From Paraburkholderia phytofirmans OLGA172 (lineage in GTDB: Bacteria; Pseudomonadota; Gammaproteobacteria; Burkholderiales; Burkholderiaceae): a DNA stretch of 64,000 bases. Under the pieces are notes generated by a model. It did not search any database. It had not been told where the DNA came from and was given only the letters and a program-made list of their open reading frames with translations. The DNA lies in the NCBI RefSeq assembly GCF_001634365.1, contig NZ_CP014579.1, positions 1,054,001-1,118,000 of the forward strand. The letters are read 5' to 3'. Below, one piece after another: positions 17,241-26,614 of the stretch. A program made the translations under genes and the position numbers. How positions within the stretch are numbered: position 1 is the first letter of the stretch; each line of letters starts with the position of its first letter.

Positions 17241-20200
17241 TCAGAACCGGTAGTTCAGCTTCACGCTCCCGGCTTTGACGGATGCGTGATCGGTGTCGAG
17301 CAATGTGTCAAAGCCCGCGGAGATCTGAAGTGCCTTGGTAGCCTGTACGGTCAGCGCAAAGCCGGCCGTCACCAGGTTCTTCGGCAGGGTCGCCCCGTAA
17401 CCGGTGAACAGGGTGCCGTCTTGCGCACTCACCGACACCGCACGATTCGTAGTCCCAAGCTCTCGCGCATAGTCCACCTTCATTTCCAGAGTCGCGGGCC
17501 GCGTCACGCTACCGAAGGCGTACTTCAATGCCAGTTCGGCATACGGCTGCACGCTCTGGATGTTGTCGGTTCCGACTGACAGGTCTTGCCCGCCGGCCCC
17601 CGATTCGCTAAACGCGTCGCCGTGGAAATACGCGTAACGGATCCCGGCGCTCGGGATCAGCCTGAAGCCGCCAAGCGCTGGGGTTGGCATGCTTGCCTGC
17701 GCCGCTGCGGTCACTTCGAAGCCGTTGTGGTCACCCGTCGCCGTTTCCGTTTGCCCGGGATTGAAAGGCCGTTTCTGAGCGAGGAAGTCGTAACCCAGAC
17801 CCACCGTTGCGCCCAGATTGACCGAACCCATCGAGGTCGCGGCGTAGATCGACGAACGTAGGCTATCCACGGTGCCGGTGTCGGGCGTCGAGCTTTCGCT
17901 CACGTCTGAGTGACTGTAGGCGACGGTACCGCCCACGGTATAGACCCCGATCTGATGATCGTAGCCAGCGACGAAGCCGTATTGATGCGCGGAGAAGCCT
18001 GACACCGTCCCGCTATCGATCCGCTCATAGTCTCCGTCCGCCTTGATCCAGAGTGAATCGCCGTTACCCGTGCAGTCGGCTGCGTTGCCGTCGCGGCACA
18101 GCACACGGAGGCGTTCCAGCACCGTTGCGTTCATCGACTGGGCGCTCTGCGACGCGGCCGAGCCGGTGGCCGTGAAGATGCTGGTGTTGATCGGTGCAAG
18201 AACAAGGTCGACTTCGGTCGGTTTGTAGCTGACCGATGGCGTCACATATTGGAAACTCGCGCCCGGTTCGAGCGTATTCGTGGGCGGCGACGTGAACGTG
18301 CCACTCACCGAGGAGGCAGTCAGGATCTTGATCGTTCCCGGCGCGTACGCCGTGGTGCCGGCATCGTAGACAATTCCCAGCGTGCCATTCAGTGTCGCAT
18401 TGCCCAGGATGCTCAACCGCGAGTTGGCGGTCGGACTGATTTCGACCGTCAGCGTCCCGGTCGGCGCCTGCGTGTAGTTGCCGCCAATTGTCGTCGTGCC
18501 GATCGAGCCGCCAGGCATGACGGTGCCGCTGTTGACGACATTGCCGCCGATCGTGCCATAGCCGCGCAACGTGCCGCCCGGGTCGACCACCACGTTTCCG
18601 CCGAGCGAAGCGGTGGGGTGGGCGCTGTCGCCGACTTCGAGCGTGCCCGACATGACGTTCGTCGTGCCGCTGAATCCGGAGTTCACGCCATTCAATATCA
18701 CCATGCCGCTGCTTTCCTGGACAAGGGCGCCGCTGCCGCTGACGGCATCGCTATACATATACGTGCCGGCGAGATCGAACATCACCGCGCCGTTATTAGC
18801 CGCGTTGCCGACAAGATTTCCGGACGGACTGCCTTGTCCGATCTCGAGCGTGCCGCCGCTGTTCACCGTGGCGCTGATGACCGTACCGTCGACATACTGA
18901 TAGCCGCCGCTGTTGACGGTGGAATTGCTTGTCGTGCCGCCGCTCGCCACGGTTTGCTCGCCGCCCTTGTTGATGGTGGTGCTGACGGCGGTGCCGCCGT
19001 AGCTGACCATCTGATGGCCTCCGCTGTTGATCGCGGTCATGCTTGCCATGCCGCCGCTGGCGACGGACTGTGTTCCGGCGTTCTTGAGCGTGGTGCCGAT
19101 GGCGGTGCCACCGCTGTTCACGCGCTGGTAGCCGCCGTTGTTGACCTTGGTGGTGTTGGCGGTGCTCCCGCTGTTGACGTACTGAACGCCGCCGTCGAGC
19201 TTCGTGCTGTACACCGTGCCGCCGCGCGCCACTGTCTGTACACCGCCGCTGTCGACCGTGTTGTTGGTGGCGGTGCCGCCGTAGACGTCCTGATAAGCGC
19301 CGCTGCCGACCGTGGTGAGGTTGGTGGTGCCGCCGCTGTGGACGTACTGGATGCCACCGCTGCTGAGCATCGTGCTGTTGGCCGTACCACCGCTGCCCAC
19401 CGTTTGCACGCCGCCGCTGTTGATGGTGTTGCTGGTGGCGCTGCCGCCGTAGACGTCCTGGTGGCCACGGCTGTTGACGGTCGTGACGTTTGCCGTGCCG
19501 CCGCCGCCGACGTACTGGATGCCACCGCTGTTGAGCATCGTGCTGTTGGCCGTACCACCGCTGACCACCGTTTGCACGCCGCCGCTGTTGATCGTATTGT
19601 CGGTGGCGGTGCCGCCAAAGACGTTCTGATAGCCGCCGCTGCCAACCGAGGTGAGGTTTGCGCTGCCACCGCTGTCGACATACTGGGCGCCGCCGCTGAT
19701 CGTGTTGCTGGTAGCCGTGCCACCGTTGGCCACGGTCTGCGTGCCACCGCTGCCGATGGTGTTGCTGGTGGCGCTGCCGCCGTAGACGTCCTGGTGGCCA
19801 CCGCTGTTGACGGTCGTGACGTTTGCGGTGCCGCCGCCGCCGACGTACTGGATGCCACCGCTGTTGAGCATCGTGCTGTTGGCCGTACCACCGCTGACCA
19901 CCGCTTGTATGCCGCCGCCGCTGATCGTGTTGCTGGTGGCCGTGCCACCGCTGGCCACGGTCTGCGTGCCACCGCCGCTGACGGTGTTGCTGGTGGCGCT
20001 GCCGCCGTAGACGTCCTGGTGGCCACCGCTGTTGACGGTCGTGACGTTTGCCGTGCCGCCGCCGCCGACGTACTGGATGCCACCGCCGTTGAGCATCGTG
20101 CTGTTGGCCGTACCACCGCTGACCACCGTTTGCACGCCACCGCCGTTGATCGTATTGCCGGTGGCGGTGCCGCCAAAGACGTTCTGGTAGCCGCCGCTGC

Positions 20201-21761
20201 CAACCGAGGTGAGGTTTGCGCTGCCACCGCTGTAGACATACTGGGCGCCGCCGCTGATCGTGTTACTGGTGACCGTACCACCGCTGGCCACGGTCTGCGT
20301 GCCGCCGCTGCTGATGGTGTTGCTGGTGGCATTGCCGCCACTGATCACGGTCTGCGTGCCGCCGCTGTTGACCGTCGTGATGTTCGCGGTGCCACCGTCG
20401 CTGACGTACTGGGCGCCGCCGCTGATCGTGCTACTGGTCGCCGTGCCGCCACTGATCACGGTCTGCGTGCCGCCGCCGCCAATGGTGTTGCTGGTGGCGT
20501 TGCCGCCGTAGACGTCCTGGTTGCCACCATTGTTGACGGTAGTGACGTTTGCGGTGCCGCCGCTGTCGACGTACTGGATGCCGGAATTGACTGTGCTACT
20601 GATCGCCGTGCCACCGTAGCCGATATCCTGGATGCTGTTGTTGATCGTGGTGTCGATGGCCGTGCCGCCGTAGAGGATCTGCTGGATGCTCGTGTTGAGT
20701 GTGGTGCTGGTGGCAGAGCCGGCAAAGGCAATGACCTGATAGCCCGCGTTAAGCGTGGTGCTGGTCGCCGCGCCCCCCGTGTCGATGACCTGAACGCCCG
20801 CGGTAATCGTCGTGTCATTCGCCGTACCGCTGCCGTTGATCAACTGGATGCCGGCGGTGATGGTGTTGTCTTTGGCAGTGCCGCTGTTGTTGATGACCTG
20901 GACGCCGGCAATGATCGTGTTGCTGGTGGCCGACCCACCGTCGTCGATGTACTGGATGCCAGCGTTGATCGTGGCACTGCTGACTGTCCCGCCGGAGTTG
21001 ACCGTCACCGTAATGCTATCTGCGGTCGCGGGAATGACGGACACCGAAAACTGGCTTGGGTTCTGCAGTCCTCCGGCTACCAGTGCCACTGCATTGGCCA
21101 CCTGAGCAGCAGTCCCGGTGCCATTGACCACAGTGTCGGTGGCCGAGCCGCCGCTGCCCACGTATTGGAGACCGGTGTAGACCGTGGTGCTGGTGACCGA
21201 ACCACCGCCGAGGACTTGCTGGGTACCCGCGTTATTGACGGTGGTGCTGACGGCGTGGCCGCCGTAGACGTCCTGATAGCTGCCGCCATTGACCGTGGTG
21301 ACGCTCGCGGTGCCGCCGCTGCCGACGTACTCGCTGCCGCCGCTGTTGATGGTGTTGTTGACGGCGGTGCCGCTGCTGGCCACGGTCTGGGTGCCGCCGT
21401 CGACCATGGTGCTGGTGGCGCTGCCGCCGTTGACGACCTGCTGGGTGCCGGCGTTGTCAACGAGGGTGCCGCCAGCCGAGCCGCCCGTGACATCCTGAGT
21501 GCCACCGCTGCTAACGACGGTGCCGGAGGCCGTGCCGCCGCTGAGGACGAACTGGGTAGCGCCCGCCGGCACGGACACCCCTGTGCTTGTCACCCCGGAC
21601 GAAACGACGCATGAAACGACGCATTGCGCCATCGCCGGTGGCGCGATCCAGACATGAACAATGACGCTCGCAAGCAGTAGGGACGTCAAGCGTGGGAGCC
21701 GCCGTGTGCGGCGGCCGAACGTATGGACACAGAACGTGCGACGGTAAGTGATCGGTTTCAT
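17241..21761 (-). CDS. AIDA-type autotransporter adhesin (type Va secretion) with strand-loop-strand passenger repeats
   Basis: The start is ATG at 21761 (GGAG 8 bases upstream), giving 1506 aa; further in-frame codons upstream do not resemble a leader. A long signal peptide with an extended charged N-region ends near AMAQCVVSC. The passenger is a beta-helix of dozens of ~19-residue units (GGTATSNTISGGGTQTVASG type), the repeat family that receives O-heptose in AIDA-I/TibA-like proteins. After residue ~1050 follow a pertactin-like linker (GTLEVGDSAHPTASLGGN) and the C-terminal autotransporter barrel (LWIKADGDYERIDSG ... ending KLNYRF), about 300 residues. It lies downstream of a cognate heptosyltransferase gene on the same strand. 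Expected role: surface adhesion, aggregation or biofilm formation. Confidence 0.92.
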   Translation of the reverse strand: MKPITYRRTFCVHTFGRRTRRLPRLTSLLLASVIVHVWIAPPAMAQCVVSCVVSSGVTSTGVSVPAGATQFVLSGGTASGTVVSSGGTQDVTGGSAGGTLVDNAGTQQVVNGGSATSTMVDGGTQTVASSGTAVNNTINSGGSEYVGSGGTASVTTVNGGSYQDVYGGHAVSTTVNNAGTQQVLGGGSVTSTTVYTGLQYVGSGGSATDTVVNGTGTAAQVANAVALVAGGLQNPSQFSVSVIPATADSITVTVNSGGTVSSATINAGIQYIDDGGSATSNTIIAGVQVINNSGTAKDNTITAGIQLINGSGTANDTTITAGVQVIDTGGAATSTTLNAGYQVIAFAGSATSTTLNTSIQQILYGGTAIDTTINNSIQDIGYGGTAISSTVNSGIQYVDSGGTANVTTVNNGGNQDVYGGNATSNTIGGGGTQTVISGGTATSSTISGGAQYVSDGGTANITTVNSGGTQTVISGGNATSNTISSGGTQTVASGGTVTSNTISGGAQYVYSGGSANLTSVGSGGYQNVFGGTATGNTINGGGVQTVVSGGTANSTMLNGGGIQYVGGGGTANVTTVNSGGHQDVYGGSATSNTVSGGGTQTVASGGTATSNTISGGGIQAVVSGGTANSTMLNSGGIQYVGGGGTANVTTVNSGGHQDVYGGSATSNTIGSGGTQTVANGGTATSNTISGGAQYVDSGGSANLTSVGSGGYQNVFGGTATDNTINSGGVQTVVSGGTANSTMLNSGGIQYVGGGGTANVTTVNSRGHQDVYGGSATSNTINSGGVQTVGSGGTANSTMLSSGGIQYVHSGGTTNLTTVGSGAYQDVYGGTATNNTVDSGGVQTVARGGTVYSTKLDGGVQYVNSGSTANTTKVNNGGYQRVNSGGTAIGTTLKNAGTQSVASGGMASMTAINSGGHQMVSYGGTAVSTTINKGGEQTVASGGTTSNSTVNSGGYQYVDGTVISATVNSGGTLEIGQGSPSGNLVGNAANNGAVMFDLAGTYMYSDAVSGSGALVQESSGMVILNGVNSGFSGTTNVMSGTLEVGDSAHPTASLGGNVVVDPGGTLRGYGTIGGNVVNSGTVMPGGSIGTTTIGGNYTQAPTGTLTVEISPTANSRLSILGNATLNGTLGIVYDAGTTAYAPGTIKILTASSVSGTFTSPPTNTLEPGASFQYVTPSVSYKPTEVDLVLAPINTSIFTATGSAASQSAQSMNATVLERLRVLCRDGNAADCTGNGDSLWIKADGDYERIDSGTVSGFSAHQYGFVAGYDHQIGVYTVGGTVAYSHSDVSESSTPDTGTVDSLRSSIYAATSMGSVNLGATVGLGYDFLAQKRPFNPGQTETATGDHNGFEVTAAAQASMPTPALGGFRLIPSAGIRYAYFHGDAFSESGAGGQDLSVGTDNIQSVQPYAELALKYAFGSVTRPATLEMKVDYARELGTTNRAVSVSAQDGTLFTGYGATLPKNLVTAGFALTVQATKALQISAGFDTLLDTDHASVKAGSVKLNYRF
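18890..21540 (-). repeat. Tandem ~57-bp repeats with higher-order blocks in the autotransporter passenger
   Basis: The passenger is made of ~57-bp units. Some multi-unit blocks are nearly identical: the block containing TACTGGATGCCACCG occurs at 19513, 19846 and 20071 (plus-strand reading), with a related copy at 19345. Spacings of 168, 333 and 225 bp show duplication of groups of units rather than single ones. Such repeats allow length change by recombination and hamper short-read assembly. Confidence 0.9.
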
Positions 21762-22008
21762 GAAGGATTCTCCATTGCGTGCGCATACTCGAAAGCTCTG
21801 ACAAAGGGGGCGATGGCGCTGCCACCCCGCGGCGTGCTCTATCACGAGACCGTCACTTCTATCCGTTGCAAAACGAGAAGCGTCGTAAACTCTCCGTTGG
21901 TTCGATAGCGAAGAGGGCTTGGGTAAAACTACAACTCGAGAGCCGGCTGTGATCACTGCTCCGGCCGCCACTTCCGTCTATCTGACGTAATATGGACAAC
22001 GTATTAAG

Positions 22009-23292
22009 TCAGTCGATTTCACTGTCAGACTCGAAAAACCCAGGGATCCGGCGTAGCACCGATTTGACCTGCTCCGGCGTAATCAGACGGGTGCATTCGA
22101 ATTGACGTGGCGTCCCCGCATGTCGGGGGCACCACAAAAAATCGGCATGGTCAAAGCGCACGCGTGCGTCGTTCCAGCAACTGTTGCAGGGGTGGTAATT
22201 GATCACCCGATACGGTGTCGAAAATTCGTTGGCCGCACTTGAGAAGCCGCTGATCAGCACGACGGGCGTACCTGCCGCCCACGCCAGCCAGGACAGCCCG
22301 CTCGAGAGTCCGATGAAGAAGTCGGCATGCTTGAGCCAGCGCGCCCGCTCGGTGAGCGGCTGATCGCCGGTCTGATCCTCCGCGCCGTAGGGAATGTGAT
22401 TCCATACGATCCCGTGACCATGTGTCGGCTTCTGGTCAATGCAAATCACCCGGTAGCCGCGTGCCCTGAGAAACTCGACGATCTCCCGCCAACCAGTTGG
22501 GTGGTTCCAGTATTTGCACTGCGTCGTGCTTTGCGCTGCTATGCAGACATAGCGCTCGGGGATCGGCCGGCTGTCGTCTTCGAGGGCCAGCAGAGGCGCC
22601 TGCTCCGCAGCATCCACACCGAGGATGTGGCCGGCGGTTCGATGCAATCCGACTTGCCGGAAATCGCATGGCTGCCATTCGGACGACGCGTCGTCAAAGA
22701 ACAGTCCGATGTTATAAGTCGCGTAGTACTGTTCGGGCTTGACTTCTTCCGGCGTGATGAACTGGATGTCCGGATAGGCCTCCTCGAATAGGGGAATGAG
22801 TACGCCGGACATCGCACAGGTCAACCGGCAGCCATGCTGCTGCTGGAATTTCACTGCATAGGGGAACCAGCCGATGATGTCGCCTAGCGTGCCGACGGGG
22901 AACTGAATCAGCACAGGCCGGCTCTTCGCGTCGTAGGTGTGATCCACGACGCGCAGGCCGTCGCCATGCGACTGATCCCAGACCTCGATCCCAAAGCGCA
23001 CGTAGTACTTCTTGGCGCTCGACACCGCGCCGGCCCCAATTGCGGTTTCAAACAGGACGTTGCCGGTATCGAGATCGCGCAAACGGATGCGCCATTTACC
23101 GTCGGGCAGCGTGATCCTGCAGCCAAGGTTGAAGTCAAACCGGATTCCCCTGGATGCCTTCTGCGTCGGGATGCCAGCGGGTGCGGGAAACGGCCCCTTC
23201 GCGGGTGCGGGCGAGGTCGCGGGGGCGACTCCAGCCGACGCGGGAGGCGCATCCAGCAAAGTAACATCCGTCGATTCGGAATAGTTAGTCAT
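22009..23292 (-). CDS. Autotransporter strand-loop-strand O-heptosyltransferase (BAHT family, Aah/TibC-like)
   Basis: 427 aa. After a ~45-residue Pro/Ala-rich N-terminus come the family's beta-barrel accessory domain and the GT-B catalytic part (FPVGTLGDIIGWFPYAVKFQ; YVCIAAQSTTQCKYWNHPTGW; FFIGLSSGLSWLAWAAGTPVV). The C-terminal cysteines CNSC...C...C (HPCNSCWND, FLWCPRH, FECTRL) match the four iron-binding cysteines of TibC as I remember them. The enzyme transfers heptose from ADP-heptose to Ser/Thr in AIDA-type repeats before secretion. AAGAGG precedes the ATG by about 8 bases. It sits 247 bp upstream of the autotransporter gene in the same direction, which fixes the partner. Confidence 0.92.
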   Translation of the reverse strand: MTNYSESTDVTLLDAPPASAGVAPATSPAPAKGPFPAPAGIPTQKASRGIRFDFNLGCRITLPDGKWRIRLRDLDTGNVLFETAIGAGAVSSAKKYYVRFGIEVWDQSHGDGLRVVDHTYDAKSRPVLIQFPVGTLGDIIGWFPYAVKFQQQHGCRLTCAMSGVLIPLFEEAYPDIQFITPEEVKPEQYYATYNIGLFFDDASSEWQPCDFRQVGLHRTAGHILGVDAAEQAPLLALEDDSRPIPERYVCIAAQSTTQCKYWNHPTGWREIVEFLRARGYRVICIDQKPTHGHGIVWNHIPYGAEDQTGDQPLTERARWLKHADFFIGLSSGLSWLAWAAGTPVVLISGFSSAANEFSTPYRVINYHPCNSCWNDARVRFDHADFLWCPRHAGTPRQFECTRLITPEQVKSVLRRIPGFFESDSEID

Positions 23293-23669
23293 GCTGACCT
23301 CTTAGTAAAAAATGTACCCGTGATGGAAAGCCATGGAGATTGCTCCAATAGTGTTCCACGGAAGGCAAGACGGCCTGACCCTTCAATCCGTGGCTTCCTT
23401 CTGAACCGGAAAGCGTCTTGCGCCGGTCCGCCATCCTGGAATGAAACGTTCTCCGGAAATGGTCTGTCTCATTCGCTAACGATGCGTCAATACGTCACTT
23501 CAGTAAAATAAGCAAAACTAAATAACACTGCGAGTGAGGCGATGACGGATGTCGCGCGAGAATTGACAGTCAGGCGCCAGCTTGCTGCGATGCGGTTTTC
23601 GGGTTTGTTTAAAACTTGTCCCGCCTGACCAATCCAGATGTCCTCACCTGAACGTCTGCCTGAGCGCTG
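23293..23669. other. Intergenic region, 377 bp
   Basis: Lies between the heptosyltransferase start and the 3' end of the GlxA-type regulator. It must hold the promoter of the heptosyltransferase/autotransporter unit; the AT-richer part around 23500-23530 is the likeliest place. No gene or clear motif is seen. Confidence 0.5.
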
Positions 23670-24719
23670 CTATGTTCCTGAATTGACTCCGTTGGGTGCC
23701 TTGCCGCTAACAGCCCGATCACGAGCTAGCATCCGATATTCGACCGGGGAGACCGCGAGGTACTTCAGAAAATATTTGCGTAGATGGTCGCCGTTGAACA
23801 GGCCGCATCGCCGGGCAATCTTGTCGACTGGCAGGTCGGTTTGCACCAGCAACAGTTGTGCATTTTCGAGGCGAACCCGGGCCAGATATTCGTGCGGAGT
23901 CTGGCCGATTTCCGATTTGAAGCGCCGGAGAAAATTTCGCTCACTCATGGATGCGCGTCGGGCCAGCTCGGAGATCGAGACAGAACCGGCGTGATTGCTT
24001 TTGATCCAGAGGACAGACGCTTCAATTCGTTCGCTCAACGCGACGGTGCCACGGACGCTGATCGGCGCAGCGCCCCCCCGGGTGAGGGAGCGATTGGCGC
24101 GCAGTATTTCGCTGCGGATCCGCACCAGCACGCCAAAGTCACGTTCGACCGTCGCAAGTAGCCGGTGCAACGCCTGTTCGCCTTGGGCGAGCTTCACTTC
24201 GGGATAGCCCGGCTTCGAAGGGTTGGCCACGCCACGCGCTCCGTGCTCCAGTTCCGCAAGCGGGGCGCCCAGCGCCGTGGCAGGCAACAGGCCGGTCGCG
24301 GCGAGCATATCATGGGCGTCAGCCGAAATCGCAATGAGTTCGACTTCAGGGCCGGCTTGCGCCAGCCAGCTGGCAACCCGCGGATCACACGTACCACCGC
24401 CCCCGCCAACAAAAATCGACTTGAAGATGCGCGGGTCGAAATCGTCGATGTTCTCTGCAAACAGGCGAATTGAGGATGCGCATGACACGAACCCTTTCTG
24501 GGTAGACAGCATGTGGACGCTGTAGCGGTGCGCGTCTGCGCTCGTATAGGGTAACGACTCATTCCACCGCTGATAGGTCTCGGCAACGGCGGCTGCTTCG
24601 CTGAGAGGACATTCATCAAGAATAAGCAGCGCAATTTGGCGCGTACCGTCCATGAGGGGCGCTTGCTCAGTCTGAATTTGCGCACCATCCGCAGCATCGT
24701 TCCAGTGTCTCAGGTTCAT
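23670..24719 (-). CDS. GlxA-type AraC-family transcriptional regulator (DJ-1/PfpI-like N-terminus), copy 1
   Basis: 349 aa. Residues 30-210 form a DJ-1/PfpI (GATase1-like) domain (IALLILDECPLSEAAAVAETYQ; SIFVGGGGGTCDPRVASWL). Residues 240-335 form an AraC HTH pair (VSISELARRASMSERNFLRRF; LPVDKIARRCGLFNGDHLRKYF). GGGGGA lies about 5 bases before the ATG at 24719. It is one of four such regulators in this window, the most divergent, and it stands next to the polyketide cluster that starts at 25.7 kb in the opposite direction, so it is a candidate regulator of that cluster (inference from position only). Confidence 0.88.
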   Translation of the reverse strand: MNLRHWNDAADGAQIQTEQAPLMDGTRQIALLILDECPLSEAAAVAETYQRWNESLPYTSADAHRYSVHMLSTQKGFVSCASSIRLFAENIDDFDPRIFKSIFVGGGGGTCDPRVASWLAQAGPEVELIAISADAHDMLAATGLLPATALGAPLAELEHGARGVANPSKPGYPEVKLAQGEQALHRLLATVERDFGVLVRIRSEILRANRSLTRGGAAPISVRGTVALSERIEASVLWIKSNHAGSVSISELARRASMSERNFLRRFKSEIGQTPHEYLARVRLENAQLLLVQTDLPVDKIARRCGLFNGDHLRKYFLKYLAVSPVEYRMLARDRAVSGKAPNGVNSGT

Positions 24720-25708
24720 CGATTCCCCCGTCTCGTATCCGCAGATTTATCCAGCGGTTGCGTTGCAGCATACTGACGAATTATTGGGGCGGATGGTTTT
24801 CGTCCGAAAAGTAGGTTTTTTTGGCGGTTTTCGGAACGACAGCGCATTCCGCGTGAAGGCGACCATCGATTCCGCGGCACCAGGCCCCGAGATTGCACAG
24901 CAAACAGACTGCGCATTCCACAGGAAAACCCGCGACTTCCCAGGCGCCGTGAGTGCGATGACCCGATCGAGGTGTCAACCAGAACATCCATGCGCAGACG
25001 TGTTGGACATGGTGTTGTTGCGTTCGGTCAACCCCCTGGCATTGCTCACCGATTTCATCTCCTCGCAGCTCCGACCCTGCTCGTCTGCAAAATACGCTGC
25101 TCGTGTCCGGAGCAGACGCAGCATCGCCGATCCCCTTGTATTGAACAGGAGAGGCAACTACACGAGCGGCGATGTGCGGCGTCGCAAAATATGAAGGTCG
25201 CGTCCGAAATCTAGGGCAGGTTGTCGGAATTGAAGAAAATTATCCAATAACATGGTCATTAACAGATCGACGTTTGAAACTGCAACCGGGGTTCCAGGGC
25301 ATTCCCCAGGCGACGAAAAAACTGGATGCGGCTTTGAATGCACCCAGAATGGGTTGATCGAAACTGAGATTGCTCGTTGTCATCGTGACACGGGCGAGTT
25401 GAACGGGGTATCCATAACACTGAATGCGTGAACACGCTCACCGACGAAGCGCGACGCGTAAGCTTGTCTTGCCGAGGCGTGCGCGGTCATTCCTGAATGT
25501 GCGGACCGGTGTGAAGGATATCAGCCGGCGGTATTAGCTGGCTGATTCCACACTCGTTTGATCGTTGATAGACGAAGCGGACCCACTCCCGGCGGTAGTG
25601 CTGTTCGGGAATCGGTGGGGCCGAACTGGAATTGTCGGTCGCAAATATGATGGTTAAAGAGAACACAGCACGGGCGGTATCCTTGTACAACATTTAGGAT
25701 GACGAAAA
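24720..25708. other. Non-coding or unassigned stretch, about 1 kb, upstream of the polyketide cluster
   Basis: Short open frames exist on both strands, but none has a convincing start site or recognisable product. The right end must carry the promoter of the ten-gene plus-strand cluster; I cannot name the -35/-10 boxes. It also serves the divergent GlxA-type regulator. Confidence 0.5.
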
Positions 25709-26503
25709 ATGAATGCTGACGCCATTGTGATGACAAAGCTGCGCGATACGTTTAGCCATGTCGAATTTGCTGGCAGTCTGGATGAATGTCTGGGCGAACT
25801 GGCATTGAGGGCAGGCGAGATGCTTAATGCGGGATGCGCGATCGCAATGTTGAGCGAACGGCAGGTGGAGGAGATCGGCTTGCGTCCGGGGACGGAATTT
25901 GGCGATGTGCCGGACAGGCCATTTGAAATGGCCGACGCTCAAGGATCCATGCATCCCGGTTATGACGCTTCGGTGCCGGGCGAGGATGTGGAGTGCGGGA
26001 TCATTCCCGCAGGCATTGCCGCGGATACCCGAACGGGAAAACGCATGTTTTCGGCCATCGTGATGCATGGAAAAGTCATCGGTGTCGTTCGTGCCTACCA
26101 GCCACAACACCGGCATTGCTTCAGCGCCGATGACCTGCAATTGTTCGCCATTCTGACGCTTGTCATTACGAAGTCGATTCAGGTGATTCAGTTGCAAAAC
26201 ATTCTGAGGTCACGCTTTACGCAGATGGCGTTGACGCGATCTGGGGAGAAGACCATTGGGGAAATTGTGGCGGAATCAGCCCAGACACCCAATCAGATGG
26301 CGCGGATTCTGGCCAAATCGTTTTACCGGGAAATGATCGGTGCGGGATTCAATTTCAATCAGATTATTTTCGCGGCGTCGGAAGTGATTTCAGAGTTGAC
26401 CGACAACATGCGCAAGCACCGCGATGCGTACAAACGCCGCGTCGCCCACACCGAAGTGCGAGAGGGTAGGCCGAGCCAGTCCGGACAACCCGAGGTTGTC
26501 TGA
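25709..26503 (+). CDS. GAF-domain protein at the head of the polyketide cluster
   Basis: 264 aa. Residues ~20-165 look like a GAF sensor domain (FAGSLDECLGELALRAGEMLNAGCAIAML ... TGKRMFSAIVMHGKVIGVVRAYQ ... FSADDLQLFAILTLVITKSIQ), which usually binds a small ligand, nucleotide or haem. The ~90-aa C-terminal part (EIVAESAQTPNQMARILAKSF ... SEVISELTDNMRKHRDAYKRR) is helical and unrecognised; it may be DNA- or protein-binding. First gene of the co-directional cluster, 111 bp before the adenylation fragment. A regulatory or signal-sensing role is inferred. Confidence 0.65.
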   Translation: MNADAIVMTKLRDTFSHVEFAGSLDECLGELALRAGEMLNAGCAIAMLSERQVEEIGLRPGTEFGDVPDRPFEMADAQGSMHPGYDASVPGEDVECGIIPAGIAADTRTGKRMFSAIVMHGKVIGVVRAYQPQHRHCFSADDLQLFAILTLVITKSIQVIQLQNILRSRFTQMALTRSGEKTIGEIVAESAQTPNQMARILAKSFYREMIGAGFNFNQIIFAASEVISELTDNMRKHRDAYKRRVAHTEVREGRPSQSGQPEVV

Positions 26504-26614
26504 GGGCCGCACGCGCAGGGACGATTGTGGCGCGCAGGCGCGACGAACGGGGTAGGTGGAAGAAAAGCCACACGCTGGGTGCCATAGCGGTGTGGCGTAC
26601 GGGGGATGCTGATC

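Noticed and set aside
18890..21540. Regular repeats considered as a CRISPR array
   Set aside because: Units are coding, in frame, about 57 bp with no unique spacers, and no cas genes are present.
18249..21614. Very long plus-strand open frame (1121 codons, Ala/Val/Asp-rich repeats) opposite the autotransporter gene
   Set aside because: It is the mirror of the passenger repeats: repetitive GC-rich DNA without stops in this frame. The minus-strand frame has signal peptide, barrel and a cognate transferase; this one has no recognisable domain.
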